Shown here one piece after another: positions 51,260 to 60,505 of a DNA stretch of 64,000 nucleotides (position 1 is its first letter; the number at the start of each line of letters is the position of its first letter). The stretch comes from Moorella sp. Hama-1 (GTDB taxonomy: Bacteria; Bacillota; DSM-521; Neomoorellales; Neomoorellaceae). The position numbers and the translations under genes are program-made. The notes beneath the pieces were generated by a model that was given only the letters and a program-made list of their open reading frames with translations, did not search any database and was not told the origin of the DNA. Where the stretch lies: positions 1,050,501-1,114,500 of the forward strand of contig NZ_AP024620.1 of the NCBI RefSeq assembly GCF_023734095.1, written 5' to 3'.

Positions 51260-51295
51260 GAGAGGTGGTAATACCGCTATCACTTACCACCTCTC
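51260..51295 (+). other. perfect 12-bp hairpin in the fabG-acpP gap
   Basis: GAGAGGTGGTAA pairs exactly with TTACCACCTCTC across a 12-base loop. No T run follows. It sits directly upstream of the acpP ribosome site and may set the high acpP expression relative to its neighbours (inference). Confidence 0.6.
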
Positions 51296-51324
51296 ACATC
51301 TCATGTTTGAAGGAGGTGAGGGCA

Positions 51325-51555
51325 GTGGACGTTTTCGAAAAGATCAAGGGGATCGTCGCTGAACAACTGGGGGTTGAGGAAGACAAAATCACCATGGAGA
51401 CTTCCTTTGAGGACCTGAATGCCGATTCCCTGGATATCGTAGAACTTATCATGGCCCTGGAAGAGGAATTCGACCTGGAAATTCCCGACGAGGACGCTGA
51501 AAAGCTGACAACGGTAGGGGCCGCAGTAGCTTATATCAAAGAACATACCAAGTAA
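51325..51555 (+). CDS. acpP: acyl carrier protein
   Basis: The 76-residue acidic protein has the phosphopantetheine Ser in D-A-D-S-L-D (written N-A-D-S-L-D here). It starts at GTG 51325, 8 bases after aaggaggtgag. A hairpin (51565-51590) follows. Confidence 0.97.
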   Translation: MDVFEKIKGIVAEQLGVEEDKITMETSFEDLNADSLDIVELIMALEEEFDLEIPDEDAEKLTTVGAAVAYIKEHTK

Positions 51556-51564
51556 ACCGGTAGG

Positions 51565-51590
51565 GAAGTCCCGTAAGCTTGCGGGACTTC
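51565..51590 (+). terminator. hairpin after acpP
   Basis: GAAGTCCCG / CGGGACTTC with an 8-base loop, followed by tcctt. Weak as a terminator; likely attenuates or protects the acpP message. Confidence 0.5.
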
Positions 51591-51613
51591 TCCTTCAGAA
51601 TGAGGGGGTAGCC

Positions 51614-52858
51614 TTGCAAAAGCGTGTAGTGATTACCGGCCTGGCGGCCATTTCTCCGGTCGGGACCGGTAAAGAAAAGTTCTGGCAGGCGCTGTTGAAC
51701 GGGCAGTCGGGTATTGGTCCCATTACGCGCTTTGACGCTGCGGCCATGCCCGTCCGCTTTGCCGGTGAGGTGCGGGACTTTGATCCAGGCCACTTCTTTG
51801 ACCGTAAAGAAGCCCGGCGCATGGATCGTTTTACCCAGTACGCTGTGGCGGGGGCGCGGATGGCCGTGGAAGATGCCGGCCTGGACCTGGAAAAGGAAGA
51901 CCGTGACCGGATTGGGGTGGTCTTTGCCACCGGCATCGGTGGCATGGAAACCTTCGAGGACCAGACCGGGGTTCTCCTGGAAAAGGGACCCAACCGGGTC
52001 AGCCCCTTCTTCGTACCCATGATGATTGCTAATATGGCCGCCGGGCAGATCTCCATTAACCTGGGCGCCCGGGGGATAAACTTTACCGTGGTTAATGCCT
52101 GTGCTTCGGGTACCAATGCTGTTGGGGAGGCCTTCCGGGTCCTGCAGAGGGGAGACGCGGAGGTGGTGATTACCGGCGGCAGCGAGGCCAGCGTGACCCC
52201 TTTGACGGTGGCCGGTTTTGCCGCTATGAAGGCTTTATCCATGCGTAATGACGACCCGACCCGAGCCAGCCGGCCCTTTGATCGCGGCCGGGATGGCTTT
52301 GTTCTGGGCGAGGGCGCCGGGGTCCTGGTCCTGGAGACCCTGGAACACGCCCGGGCCCGGGGGGCCCGCATCTACGCCGAGGTAGTGGGGTATGGCTGTA
52401 CGGCTGATGCCTACCATATTACAGCGCCGGCCCCCGATGGCAGCGCCGCAGCCAGGGCCATGGCCCTGGCCCTGGCTGATGCCGGTTTAAAACCCGGGGA
52501 TATTGCTTATATTAACGCCCATGGGACCTCCACCGAGCTAAATGACCGTCAGGAGACCCTGGCCATCAAAAACGTCTTCGGGACTGACGCCTCCAGGGTG
52601 GCCATTAGCTCCACCAAATCCATGACCGGCCATCTCCTGGGAGCCGCCGGGGCCATTGAATTAGTAGTTACGGCCCTGGTAATCGCCACCGGGGTAATCC
52701 CCCCGACTATTAACTATGAGGAGCCGGACCCCGATTGCGACTTGGATTATGTTCCCAATAAAGCCCGGGAACGGCAGGTAACGGCCGCTATGTCTAACTC
52801 CTTTGGCTTTGGCGGTCATAATGCCACCGTTGTCTTACGTAAACTTAAATACGAGTGA
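51614..52858 (+). CDS. fabF: beta-ketoacyl-ACP synthase II
   Basis: The 414-residue elongating condensing enzyme has Cys in V-N-A-C-A-S-G-T-N, and His in N-A-H-G-T-S-T and T-G-H-L-L-G-A-A-G. The TTG start follows gagggggt. Confidence 0.96.
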   Translation: MQKRVVITGLAAISPVGTGKEKFWQALLNGQSGIGPITRFDAAAMPVRFAGEVRDFDPGHFFDRKEARRMDRFTQYAVAGARMAVEDAGLDLEKEDRDRIGVVFATGIGGMETFEDQTGVLLEKGPNRVSPFFVPMMIANMAAGQISINLGARGINFTVVNACASGTNAVGEAFRVLQRGDAEVVITGGSEASVTPLTVAGFAAMKALSMRNDDPTRASRPFDRGRDGFVLGEGAGVLVLETLEHARARGARIYAEVVGYGCTADAYHITAPAPDGSAAARAMALALADAGLKPGDIAYINAHGTSTELNDRQETLAIKNVFGTDASRVAISSTKSMTGHLLGAAGAIELVVTALVIATGVIPPTINYEEPDPDCDLDYVPNKARERQVTAAMSNSFGFGGHNATVVLRKLKYE

Positions 52859-52890
52859 ACTTTAATGAGCGGGAAGGTAAACGGTAAACA

Positions 52891-53595
52891 GTGGATAGCA
52901 GCCAGCGCCAGGAACAGCTCCAGCACTTCTGGCAACAATTTCATCTCCCGGCTATTGACCTGGAGGTTTTAAATCAAGCCCTCATTCACCCCACCTACGC
53001 CTTTGAACACCGGCTGAACGGCGATAACCAGCGCCTGGAGTTCCTGGGGGACGCCGTCCTGGGCCTGGTTATTGCCGCTTACCTCTATCAGGAATTCCCT
53101 CACCTGCCGGAGGGGGATCTGACCCGGATGCGGGCGGCCGTCGTGTGTGAAGCCAGCCTGGTCAAGGTAGCCCGGGGAATCCGGGTAGGAGAATTATTAC
53201 TTCTAGGGCAGGGGGAAGAGCATAACGGTGGCCGGGAACGCCCCTCCAACCTGGCCGATGCCATGGAAGCAATTATTGGCAGCGTTTACCTGGCCGGGGG
53301 TTATGACCTGGCCCGGGATTTTATCCTCCGGATCTTTACCCCGACCCTGGCTATATTAAAGGAGACCAGCACCATTGATAGCAAATCAGCCCTGCAGGAA
53401 TTCGTTCAGCAACAGGGGACGGAAAATGTTACTTATAAGATCCTGGAGGAATGGGGCCCGGACCACGCCAAACAATATAAAGCCGGTGTCTTTTTAAAAA
53501 ACCGCATGCTGGCTACCGGCGAGGGGCATAGCAAGAAAGAAGCCGAAAGGGAGGCCGCCCGGGCGGCCCTGGCCCTCCTCAGGGTACAGAACTAA
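52891..53595 (+). CDS. rnc: ribonuclease III
   Basis: The 234-residue dsRNA endonuclease has N-R-L-E-F-L-G-D-A-V-L (written Q-R-L-E-F-L-G-D-A-V-L) with the catalytic acidic residues, D-A-M-E-A-I-I-G-S-V, and a C-terminal dsRBD (K-S-A-L-Q-E-F...S-K-K-E-A-E-R-E-A-A). The start is GTG. It leads towards smc, a common Firmicute order. Confidence 0.95.
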   Translation: MDSSQRQEQLQHFWQQFHLPAIDLEVLNQALIHPTYAFEHRLNGDNQRLEFLGDAVLGLVIAAYLYQEFPHLPEGDLTRMRAAVVCEASLVKVARGIRVGELLLLGQGEEHNGGRERPSNLADAMEAIIGSVYLAGGYDLARDFILRIFTPTLAILKETSTIDSKSALQEFVQQQGTENVTYKILEEWGPDHAKQYKAGVFLKNRMLATGEGHSKKEAEREAARAALALLRVQN

Positions 53596-53707
53596 AACTA
53601 CCTTTCTCCTCAATTTAATCTTTTCAGTCATTTCCGGAAGGAATACTGCCTCCGACGTCGAATTAGTTATGGTTACAAAGATTGGCAGAGACAGGGAGGA
53701 GGAAGTA

Positions 53708-53968
53708 ATGGAAGTTCTAAAAGTTTCGGCGCAATCAAACCCTAAAGCCGTAGCTGGAGCCCTGGCCGCCGTTTTTCGCCAGTATGGTAAGGCGGAAGTC
53801 CAGGCAGTCGGGGCCGGGGCAGTTAACCAGGCTGTTAAGGCCATAGCCATCGCCCGCGGTTTTATCGCACCCAATGGCATTGACCTGGTCATGATTCCCG
53901 CTTTTGCCGAGATTAGCATCGACGGCGAAGAGAGAACGGCCATCAAGTTTATTGTTGAACCCCGCTGA
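53708..53968 (+). CDS. spoVS: stage V sporulation protein S
   Basis: The 86-residue Alba-like protein starts M-E-V-L-K-V-S-A-Q-S-N-P-K-A-V-A-G-A-L-A and includes G-A-G-A-V-N-Q-A-V-K-A-I-A-I-A-R. It is required for the transition through stage V in Bacillus. The ATG at 53708 is directly behind ggaggaagta; upstream in-frame extension to 53669 lacks support. Confidence 0.94.
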   Translation: MEVLKVSAQSNPKAVAGALAAVFRQYGKAEVQAVGAGAVNQAVKAIAIARGFIAPNGIDLVMIPAFAEISIDGEERTAIKFIVEPR

Positions 53969-53982
53969 AAACTAACAGCCAG

Positions 53983-54007
53983 ACTGCTCACCGAGCAGTT
54001 TTCTTTA
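53983..54007 (+). terminator. spoVS terminator
   Basis: ACTGCTC / GAGCAGT with a 3-base loop and TTTTCTTTA. Confidence 0.85.
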
Positions 54008-54034
54008 TGTAGAGCAATATTTATGGAGGCCAAC

Positions 54035-57000
54035 ATGTTTCTAAAGGGTATCGAGATCCAGGGTTTTAAAACCTTTGTCGACCGGGCCAGGCTGGAGCTG
54101 GGACCCGGGGTGACCGGCATTGTCGGTCCCAACGGCAGCGGCAAGAGTAACATTGCCGACGCCATCCTCTGGGTCCTGGGGGAGCAGAGCGCCAAGACCT
54201 TACGCGGGTCCAGGATGGACGACGTTATTTTTGCCGGCAGCGCCAAGCGCCGGCCGGTGGGTATGGCCGAGGTAACCCTGTACCTGGACAATAGCGATGG
54301 TAGCCTGCCCCTGGACTTCCAGGAGGTAGCCCTGACCAGGCGCTTCTTCCGTTCCGGGGAAGGGGAGTATTATATCAACAAGGTCCCCTGCCGCCTGCGG
54401 GACATCCAGGAGCTCCTCCTGGATACGGGTTCCGGCCGGGGGGGCCTGGCCATTGTCGGCCAGGGCCGCCTGGAGGAGATTCTCGCCGCCCGGCCGGAGG
54501 AACGGCGGGAGGTCCTGGAGGAAACGGCCGGCATCGCCCGCTATCGTTTGCGGAAAAGGGAGGCCCGGCAGCGCCTGGACGGAGTAGAGCAGGATTTAAC
54601 CCGCCTGCAGGATTTAATTGGGGAACTCAAGGAGCAGTTGGGCCCGGCCTCCCGTGAGGCCGGCCGGGCGCGCCGCCACCAGCGACTCACCCGGCTCCTC
54701 AGCCAGATCGAGTTAATCCTGAAGGCCAGGGAACTGGAGGATATTACAGAACGCCTGCGGCGCCACCAGGAACGCCGGCAGTCTATGGTTGACCAGGAAA
54801 CGGAGTTAAAGGCCGCTCTTGAGGAACTAGTCCAGCAGGCCAGGGAAATACAGGAAAAACAGTCCCGGCACCAGGATGCCAGGCAGCGTTGTCAGGGAGA
54901 ATTACAGAACCTCCGGGAGCAGCTGGTCCATACCCGGAGCCAGTTGCAAACAGTTGGCGAGAAACTGGCCGACCTGGCCAGGCAAAAGGAAGAGGACCGC
55001 CACCGGGAAAGCCAGCTGGTCGAGGAGGAGAATAATCTAACGGCCCTGGCTGCTGATTTAACCCGGCAGGGGCAGATCTATGCAGAAGAGGCCGCTGGCC
55101 TGGAAAGGGAACGCGACCAAAGCCAGGCTGCCCGGGAGAGGTTGCAGGCCGAGGGTAAAGAGTTATCCCAAAGGGTGGAGGAGATCAAGGAAGACCTCTT
55201 TCAGATGGCCCACGAGCGGGCCGGGTGCCATAACGAACTGGTGCGCCTGGAGGAGAAACAGGCCGGGATGGAGCGGGTGCTGGAGCAGAAGAGGAGCCAG
55301 CTCCAGGAACTGCAGGTGGATGCCGGGCAGCTGGAGACCCAGATCCAGACCGGGCAAGGGGAACTGGCAAGGCTGGAAGACGATTTAAAAACTCTGGAAG
55401 GGGAAAAAGCCGGCCTGGAAACCGGGTTACCCTTAAAGGAAGCCGATCTCGCCGCCCGGGAGAAAGAACTGGCCGGCTTAAAAGAACGGCAGAGGCTGCT
55501 GGTGGCCAGGTTGAAGATTTTACGCCAGGCCCAGGCTGATTATGAGGGCTTTGGTGAGGGCGTCAAGGCTATTCTCCAGGCCCGGAGCCAGGGTGAGGCC
55601 GCCTGCGCCGGGGTCCTGGGGGTGGTAGTCGAAAAAATCGCGGTGCCCGAAGAGCTTACCCGGGCCATCGAGGTGGCCCTGGGCGGGGCGGCCCAGCAGA
55701 TCCTGGTCCGGACGGCGCCGGAGGCGGAGAGGGTGATCGCGTTTCTCAAGGCGCGGCACCGGGGCCGGGCCACTATCCTGCCCCTGGCGTGGTTGGAGCA
55801 ACGGCGCTGGCCGGCCTGGGCCAACTGGGTCCTCCAGGAACCCGGGGTCCTGGGGGTGGCGGCCGGTCTGGTACAGTGCGGGGCCGAGGTGCGCCCGGCA
55901 GTCGACTACCTCCTGGGGCAGATCCTGGTGGTGGCCGACATCAAGCGCGCCCTGGCCCTGGGCGAACGCCTGCGGCCGCCGCTACGCCTGGTGACCCTGG
56001 AAGGTGAGGTTATCCAGCCCCGGGGACCGGTCACCGGGGGGAACGCCCGGCAGAGGGCCGGTTTTCTCCAGCGCCGCCTGGAGATCCAGCAGGGCGAAAA
56101 AGAACTGGCCAGCTTGGTGGCGCAAATAAATGACGGCCAGCAACGGGTTAAACAGCTCGCGCGAGGGCTGGAGAACGACCGCCGGGAGTTGCGCCGCTTA
56201 ACAGAGGAATTGATCGCCCGCCGGGGGCAGGTCCATAACCTGCTGCAACGCCTGGGTGAATATAAAGAACAGAAATCCCGCCTGGATGAGAAAAAAATGG
56301 TCCTGGAAGAGGAACTGGCCCGTCAGTCTAACGATACCCGGGAACTGGACGCAGGCCGGCGGGAACGGCGGGAACTCTTGACCCGCCTGGAGGCCAGGGA
56401 GAGGGAACTCCAGGGAGAGTTGTCCATCTGGCAGGAAAAGTTGGCCAGCACCCGCCAGGCCCTGACCTCCCTCCAGCAGGAGTTGGCTGTTAACGAAGCT
56501 CAGCGGCAATCCCTGATGGCCGCCAGGGAACTGCTGGCTGAGCGTGAAGGGGAACTGGCGCGGCGGCGGGAAAACTGGCAGCACCAGCAAGCCGAGCTGG
56601 CCGCCAGGATGGCAGCAGCAGCGGCCAGGGAACAGGAACTCCTGGCTACCCGCGCCAAGCTGGCCGGTGAAGAGGAATGGCTCCAGGGGGCCGTCGCCCA
56701 GGCCCGGGCCGGTCTGGAACGCCTGGGCGCTGAAGACTCGGCCCTGGCCGGGCGCCGGGAGGAACTGGAAAACCAGCTGGCCGCACTGCAGTCGAAAAAG
56801 GAGAAACTGGCCTCTCGCCGGCAGCAGGAGGAAATTAGTATCGCCCGCCTGGAAACGACCCGGGCTACCTGCCAGGAGGAGCTGGCAGAGCGTTTTGGTC
56901 CCGCCTGGGAGGAAAAATTACTCCAGGTGCCCTCCCGCCTGCCCGGGAAAGCCGCCCGGTTGCGGGAGCCCCTCCGGGAAAGGTTGGCCGGTTTGGGTGA

Positions 57001-57598
57001 GGTTAACCCGGGGGCCATCGCCGCCTATGAGCGTTTAAAGGAGCGCTATGACGAACTCGAAAAGCAAAGGCAGGACCTGGAGGCAGGCCGGGCGGCCCTG
57101 GAACAGGTAATTGCCGAGATGGATAAATTAATGGCCCGCCAGTTAAAAGCCACCCTGGCCGCCGTCCAGGAACACTTTGCCGCCATTTTCAGGGAACTCT
57201 TCGAGGGCGGCGAGGCCAGCCTGGAATTAACCGGTAGCGAGGATATTTTAGAAGCCGGCCTGGAGATTATCGCCCGGCCGCCGGGTAAGAAACCCCAGCA
57301 CCTGGCCCTCCTCTCCGGTGGGGAGAAGGCCCTGACGGCGGTGGCCTTTATCTTTGCCCTCCTTAAGGTCAAGCCCAGCGCCTTCTGCATCTTTGACGAG
57401 GTAGATACGGCCCTGGATGAGGCCAATGTGGAACGCTTCGCCCGCTTGTTACGCCAGTTTGCTACCCGCACCCAGTTTATCGTCATCTCCCACCGCCAGG
57501 GTACCATGGCCGCCGCCGATGTCCTCTATGGTGTGACCATGATGGAGCAGGGCGTCTCCCGCCTGGTTTCCGTCCGCCTGGAGCAACTGCCGGCGTAG
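54035..57598 (+). CDS. smc: chromosome segregation ATPase SMC
   Basis: The 1187-residue condensin ATPase has Walker A G-P-N-G-S-G-K-S-N (about 32-40), two long coiled coils (about 165-500 and 670-1010) around a hinge (about 510-665), then L-S-G-G-E-K-A-L-T and Walker B F-D-E-V-D-T-A-L-D-E. The ATG at 54035 follows tggagg; a Met four codons earlier is less well placed. ftsY, the usual next gene, is absent here. Confidence 0.96.
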   Translation: MFLKGIEIQGFKTFVDRARLELGPGVTGIVGPNGSGKSNIADAILWVLGEQSAKTLRGSRMDDVIFAGSAKRRPVGMAEVTLYLDNSDGSLPLDFQEVALTRRFFRSGEGEYYINKVPCRLRDIQELLLDTGSGRGGLAIVGQGRLEEILAARPEERREVLEETAGIARYRLRKREARQRLDGVEQDLTRLQDLIGELKEQLGPASREAGRARRHQRLTRLLSQIELILKARELEDITERLRRHQERRQSMVDQETELKAALEELVQQAREIQEKQSRHQDARQRCQGELQNLREQLVHTRSQLQTVGEKLADLARQKEEDRHRESQLVEEENNLTALAADLTRQGQIYAEEAAGLERERDQSQAARERLQAEGKELSQRVEEIKEDLFQMAHERAGCHNELVRLEEKQAGMERVLEQKRSQLQELQVDAGQLETQIQTGQGELARLEDDLKTLEGEKAGLETGLPLKEADLAAREKELAGLKERQRLLVARLKILRQAQADYEGFGEGVKAILQARSQGEAACAGVLGVVVEKIAVPEELTRAIEVALGGAAQQILVRTAPEAERVIAFLKARHRGRATILPLAWLEQRRWPAWANWVLQEPGVLGVAAGLVQCGAEVRPAVDYLLGQILVVADIKRALALGERLRPPLRLVTLEGEVIQPRGPVTGGNARQRAGFLQRRLEIQQGEKELASLVAQINDGQQRVKQLARGLENDRRELRRLTEELIARRGQVHNLLQRLGEYKEQKSRLDEKKMVLEEELARQSNDTRELDAGRRERRELLTRLEARERELQGELSIWQEKLASTRQALTSLQQELAVNEAQRQSLMAARELLAEREGELARRRENWQHQQAELAARMAAAAAREQELLATRAKLAGEEEWLQGAVAQARAGLERLGAEDSALAGRREELENQLAALQSKKEKLASRRQQEEISIARLETTRATCQEELAERFGPAWEEKLLQVPSRLPGKAARLREPLRERLAGLGEVNPGAIAAYERLKERYDELEKQRQDLEAGRAALEQVIAEMDKLMARQLKATLAAVQEHFAAIFRELFEGGEASLELTGSEDILEAGLEIIARPPGKKPQHLALLSGGEKALTAVAFIFALLKVKPSAFCIFDEVDTALDEANVERFARLLRQFATRTQFIVISHRQGTMAAADVLYGVTMMEQGVSRLVSVRLEQLPA

Positions 57599-57796
57599 GC
57601 CATTTCTTTGTTTTTCCTGCTCGCATCTGTAGGATTGGGGGATTCTCCTTTGCTTGCAGGTAGGGCGTTAATCCCTGGTAAGCTTTAGCGTAATTACTTT
57701 TTTCCCCTAGGGGCTTTCCGCACCGGTGGCCAGATGATAGAATGGTAACGTAGGGCCGGGCGGACCCGGCGGCTATCAAAACCGGGAGGTGTGCTC

Positions 57797-58201
57797 ATGC
57801 CGCCTTTATTATTTCAGCTGGAAGCTTCCCTCAGTTGCTTGCTGGTTACGACCTTCATGGTCTTATTAACCATCCTGGCCTTTACCAGGCTCACACCTTA
57901 CAACGACTGGCAGGAGATAGGCCAGGGCAACCTGGCGGCAGCCATGTCGTTAGGCGGGAAGATCTTTGGTGTTGCCAACATCATGCGCTTTGCCATAACT
58001 ACCAACAGCCACGCCCTGGATGTTATCTTCTGGGGAGCCATCGGACTGATCCTGCAAATACTGGTTTACCTGGCCTTTGAGTGGGTCACGCCCCGCCTGG
58101 ATGTCAGTAAAGAGATCGGCCGGGGTAACAACGCCGTGGGCTTCATGTCCCTGGCCTTCTCAGTGGCCTTCAGCTATCTTATCGGCGCCAGCATTTCCTA
58201 G
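57797..58201 (+). CDS. DUF350 membrane protein
   Basis: The 134-residue protein has four hydrophobic helices in two similar halves (R-L-T-P-Y-N-D-W-Q-E-I-G-Q-G-N-L-A-A-A and L-D-V-S-K-E-I-G-R-G-N-N-A-V-G), the DUF350/YjfL pattern. Function unknown; relatives are encoded with PspA. The ATG at 57797 follows gggaggtg. The 198 bases before it hold no gene. Confidence 0.88.
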   Translation: MPPLLFQLEASLSCLLVTTFMVLLTILAFTRLTPYNDWQEIGQGNLAAAMSLGGKIFGVANIMRFAITTNSHALDVIFWGAIGLILQILVYLAFEWVTPRLDVSKEIGRGNNAVGFMSLAFSVAFSYLIGASIS

Positions 58202-58220
58202 ATGCCAGGGGGTTAAATAA

Positions 58221-58895
58221 ATGAAGCAGGGACTGCTCGCAAGAATTAAAAACCTCCTGGGATCACCACCAGCCCCGGCCCGGGCGGAAGACCCGGAGAA
58301 GGCCCTGGACCTTTACCTGGAGAAGGTTACCGCTCAAATGACGGCCTTTAACCTGGAGATCAACCGTGCTGTCGGCGAGGAGATGACCCTGCGCCGGCAG
58401 GTAGGGGCCCGGGAAGAAGAGATAGCCTCCTGGGAGAAACAGGCCCAGGCCGCCGTAGCCCGGGGGAGGGACGATCTGGCCCGGGTCGCCCTGGAAAGGA
58501 AGTATGCTGCCGCCGCTGACCTGGTCGCCCTGAAGGGGCGCCTGAGCCAGCAACAGCAACTCCTGGCTGAATTACGGTCGAGCTACCGCCTCCTGGAAGA
58601 GCGGGTAGCCAGGTTGAAGGCCAGGCGGGATGAGTTAATTTTGCGCCTGCGCCAGGCCGAGGCTATGGAGACAGCCGGTGAGGCTATCGAGTCCCTGATC
58701 TTTGGTACCGGTGCTACCACCCTGGACCGCCTGGCAGACAAGGTCATTGAGGCCGAGGCCCGGGCCGAGGTCAACCAGATGGTGGCGGCCAACTCCCTGG
58801 AAGGTGAACTGACCCGCCGGCAGCAGGGAGCCGGCCGGGAGGATATCGAGGCCGAACTCCAGCGGCTTAAAGCCGGCGGGGGAGGGTCAAAGTAG
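58221..58895 (+). CDS. pspA: PspA/IM30 (Vipp1-like) membrane-stress protein
   Basis: The 224-residue protein is nearly all coiled coil (about 25-160), with an N-terminal amphipathic segment (L-L-A-R-I-K-N-L-L-G). PspA/IM30 proteins form ESCRT-III-like scaffolds on damaged membranes. It follows the DUF350 gene by 19 bases; the pair resembles the E. coli yjfJ-yjfL arrangement (established knowledge). Confidence 0.9.
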   Translation: MKQGLLARIKNLLGSPPAPARAEDPEKALDLYLEKVTAQMTAFNLEINRAVGEEMTLRRQVGAREEEIASWEKQAQAAVARGRDDLARVALERKYAAAADLVALKGRLSQQQQLLAELRSSYRLLEERVARLKARRDELILRLRQAEAMETAGEAIESLIFGTGATTLDRLADKVIEAEARAEVNQMVAANSLEGELTRRQQGAGREDIEAELQRLKAGGGGSK

Positions 58896-58898
58896 GCT

Positions 58899-59582
58899 AT
58901 GTCCAGAAAAAAGCTTGTCGCCCTTATCGTCTGCCTCTTTTTCACCCTGGGGTTGTGGCCGGCGCCGGCCTTGGCCAAAGGCTTTTCCGGCGGCCGTGCC
59001 AGTTTTTCCGGCGGTGGCCGCAGCTTTAGCGTCCGTTCTTCCGGCTTTGCCTCGAGCAAGTCCTTTAGTAGCCCTGGTAGTTCAAGTAAAGTAAGTATCC
59101 CGGCTGCCCCGGCCCCATCCAGCAGTAAAGGCTTCACCCCCCCGTCTGCCCCATCCAGTTCTAGCGGCAAAGGGTTCACCTCCGGCGGTCGCTCCTTTAG
59201 TACTCCCCGGCAGACGACTCCCCCGAGCCTGACCGGGGATTACCAGACTGGCCGTAAAGCCTTCGCCAGCCAGCGTTCGTCTTATACTACCAGCCGGCCT
59301 TCCTACACCGGCACCTGGGACCGTACTGCCGCTGCCGCCCAGGACAAATACCCCCGGCGGCCAACGGTGGAGGTTTACGGCTCACCGCCCCAACCACCGT
59401 ACTACTATCACAATTACTACTGGGGCTTGCCTTGGTGGCAGCACCTCCTCTTCGGACCCCAGTATTACTACGCCCCCTGGGGTTATCACTACTACGTGCC
59501 GCGGTTTCTGAACTGGTTTCTCCTATTAGCCCTGCTGGGTCTGGGTGGTTTTCTGCTGTTCCGCATACTGCGGCGCCGCTAG
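58899..59582 (+). CDS. secreted/anchored Ser-Gly-rich protein with C-terminal membrane helix
   Basis: The 227-residue protein has a signal peptide (residues 1-26, ending A-L-A-K), a long low-complexity Ser/Gly/Phe region (27-110), an aromatic-rich stretch (Y-Y-Y-H-N-Y-Y-W, about 167-200) and a C-terminal helix L-L-L-A-L-L-G-L-G-G-F-L-L followed by R-I-L-R-R-R. No family is recognised. The start lies 3 bases after pspA, so it is clearly in that operon. It is probably a surface partner of the PspA/DUF350 system (inference). Confidence 0.75.
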   Translation: MSRKKLVALIVCLFFTLGLWPAPALAKGFSGGRASFSGGGRSFSVRSSGFASSKSFSSPGSSSKVSIPAAPAPSSSKGFTPPSAPSSSSGKGFTSGGRSFSTPRQTTPPSLTGDYQTGRKAFASQRSSYTTSRPSYTGTWDRTAAAAQDKYPRRPTVEVYGSPPQPPYYYHNYYWGLPWWQHLLFGPQYYYAPWGYHYYVPRFLNWFLLLALLGLGGFLLFRILRRR

Positions 59583-59654
59583 AATTAACCTTGCGGTTGC
59601 GACGAACAAACTCTTCTCACTCCAGAAGCAGCCCGTACCACACATGCCAGCAGT

Positions 59655-59698
59655 AACCATTTTTGCCAGAACCATATTTTCACCAGAACCATATTTTT
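59655..59698 (+). repeat. 27-bp repeat shared with the terC leader, followed by a local near-tandem copy
   Basis: 59655-59681 matches the minus strand of 2685-2659 at 26 of 27 positions. The next bases repeat part of it again (ccagaaccatatttt occurs twice, 15 bases each). It sits in the leader of the small gene at 59724. Confidence 0.8.
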
Positions 59699-59723
59699 AA
59701 AGGAAGAAAGGGAGGGGAGAACC

Positions 59724-59909
59724 TTGGAATGGCTGCAGGGTAAAAGAGTCTTTATCCGTCGCGATGGGGAAGACCAGGGCTTCGACGGTGTGGTAACAGA
59801 GGAGCAGGGCAAGTGGATTTACGTTGCCGTCTCCGACCCCGACCCCTCGGGCTTTGACGGCATCTGGGTCAACACCGACCTGCAACGGGAAATAGGGGTA
59901 TTGAAGTAA
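59724..59909 (+). CDS. small hypothetical protein (61 aa)
   Basis: The product is a beta-rich, SH3-like small protein: G-K-R-V-F-I-R-R-D-G-E-D-Q-G-F-D-G-V-V-T-E-E-Q-G-K-W-I-Y-V-A-V. It starts at TTG behind gggaggggag, which supports real translation. I do not recognise a family. Its leader contains the repeat shared with terC. Confidence 0.65.
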   Translation: MEWLQGKRVFIRRDGEDQGFDGVVTEEQGKWIYVAVSDPDPSGFDGIWVNTDLQREIGVLK

Positions 59910-59980
59910 GATTTCCCTGTCACAAAACCTCCCCCGGCGGTGTTATAGTTATAGCAGGGGTTACAAGGGAGGGATGGGCC

Positions 59981-60505
59981 ATTAAACCTGCTGAATTCGA
60001 GGCCCTGTTTCAGAGCTACTACCCCCTGGTATACCGGCGGCTCTATTACCTCCTGGGGGAGCGGGCGGCCGCCGAGGACCTGACCCAGGAGGCCTTTTTG
60101 CGGCTCTACCGCCAGCCGCCCCGGGATAAAGGCAACCTGGGCGGCTGGCTCCTGCGGGTGGCGGCCAACCTGGCCTACAATTACCTGCGCGGCGAAGAGC
60201 GGCGCCGCCGCCGCGAGGAGGGCCAGTGCCGGGAGGAGGCCACCGTGATCCCCCTGGAAGAAACGGTCATCCGCAGCCAGGAAGCCCGGCAGGTCCATCA
60301 ATGCCTGGCAAAACTCCCGCCCCGGGACCGCATCTGCCTGCTCTTAAAGAATGCGGGCCACAGCTACGCCGAGATTGCCGCGGTCATCCAGGTGGATAAG
60401 AATTCAGTGGGCACCATCCTGGCCCGGGCGCGGCGGCACTTCGCCGCCCTGTACAGCGAACTGGAAGGGAGGGAAGACCATGTGTCCGGAAGAGGGTCTT
60501 CTTGA
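59981..60505 (+). CDS. ECF-type RNA polymerase sigma factor
   Basis: The 174-residue sigma factor has region 2 (F-E-A-L-F-Q-S-Y-Y-P-L-V-Y-R-R-L...A-A-E-D-L-T-Q-E-A-F-L-R-L-Y) and region 4 (L-P-P-R-D-R-I-C-L-L-L-K...S-Y-A-E-I-A-A-V-I-Q-V-D-K-N-S-V-G-T-I-L-A-R-A-R). No ATG, GTG or TTG fits the N-terminus: the nearest TTG (60098) would delete half of region 2. The best start is an ATT at 59981, 7 bases after aagggaggg. The stop lies 26 bases inside the anti-sigma gene. Confidence 0.85.
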   Translation: MKPAEFEALFQSYYPLVYRRLYYLLGERAAAEDLTQEAFLRLYRQPPRDKGNLGGWLLRVAANLAYNYLRGEERRRRREEGQCREEATVIPLEETVIRSQEARQVHQCLAKLPPRDRICLLLKNAGHSYAEIAAVIQVDKNSVGTILARARRHFAALYSELEGREDHVSGRGSS

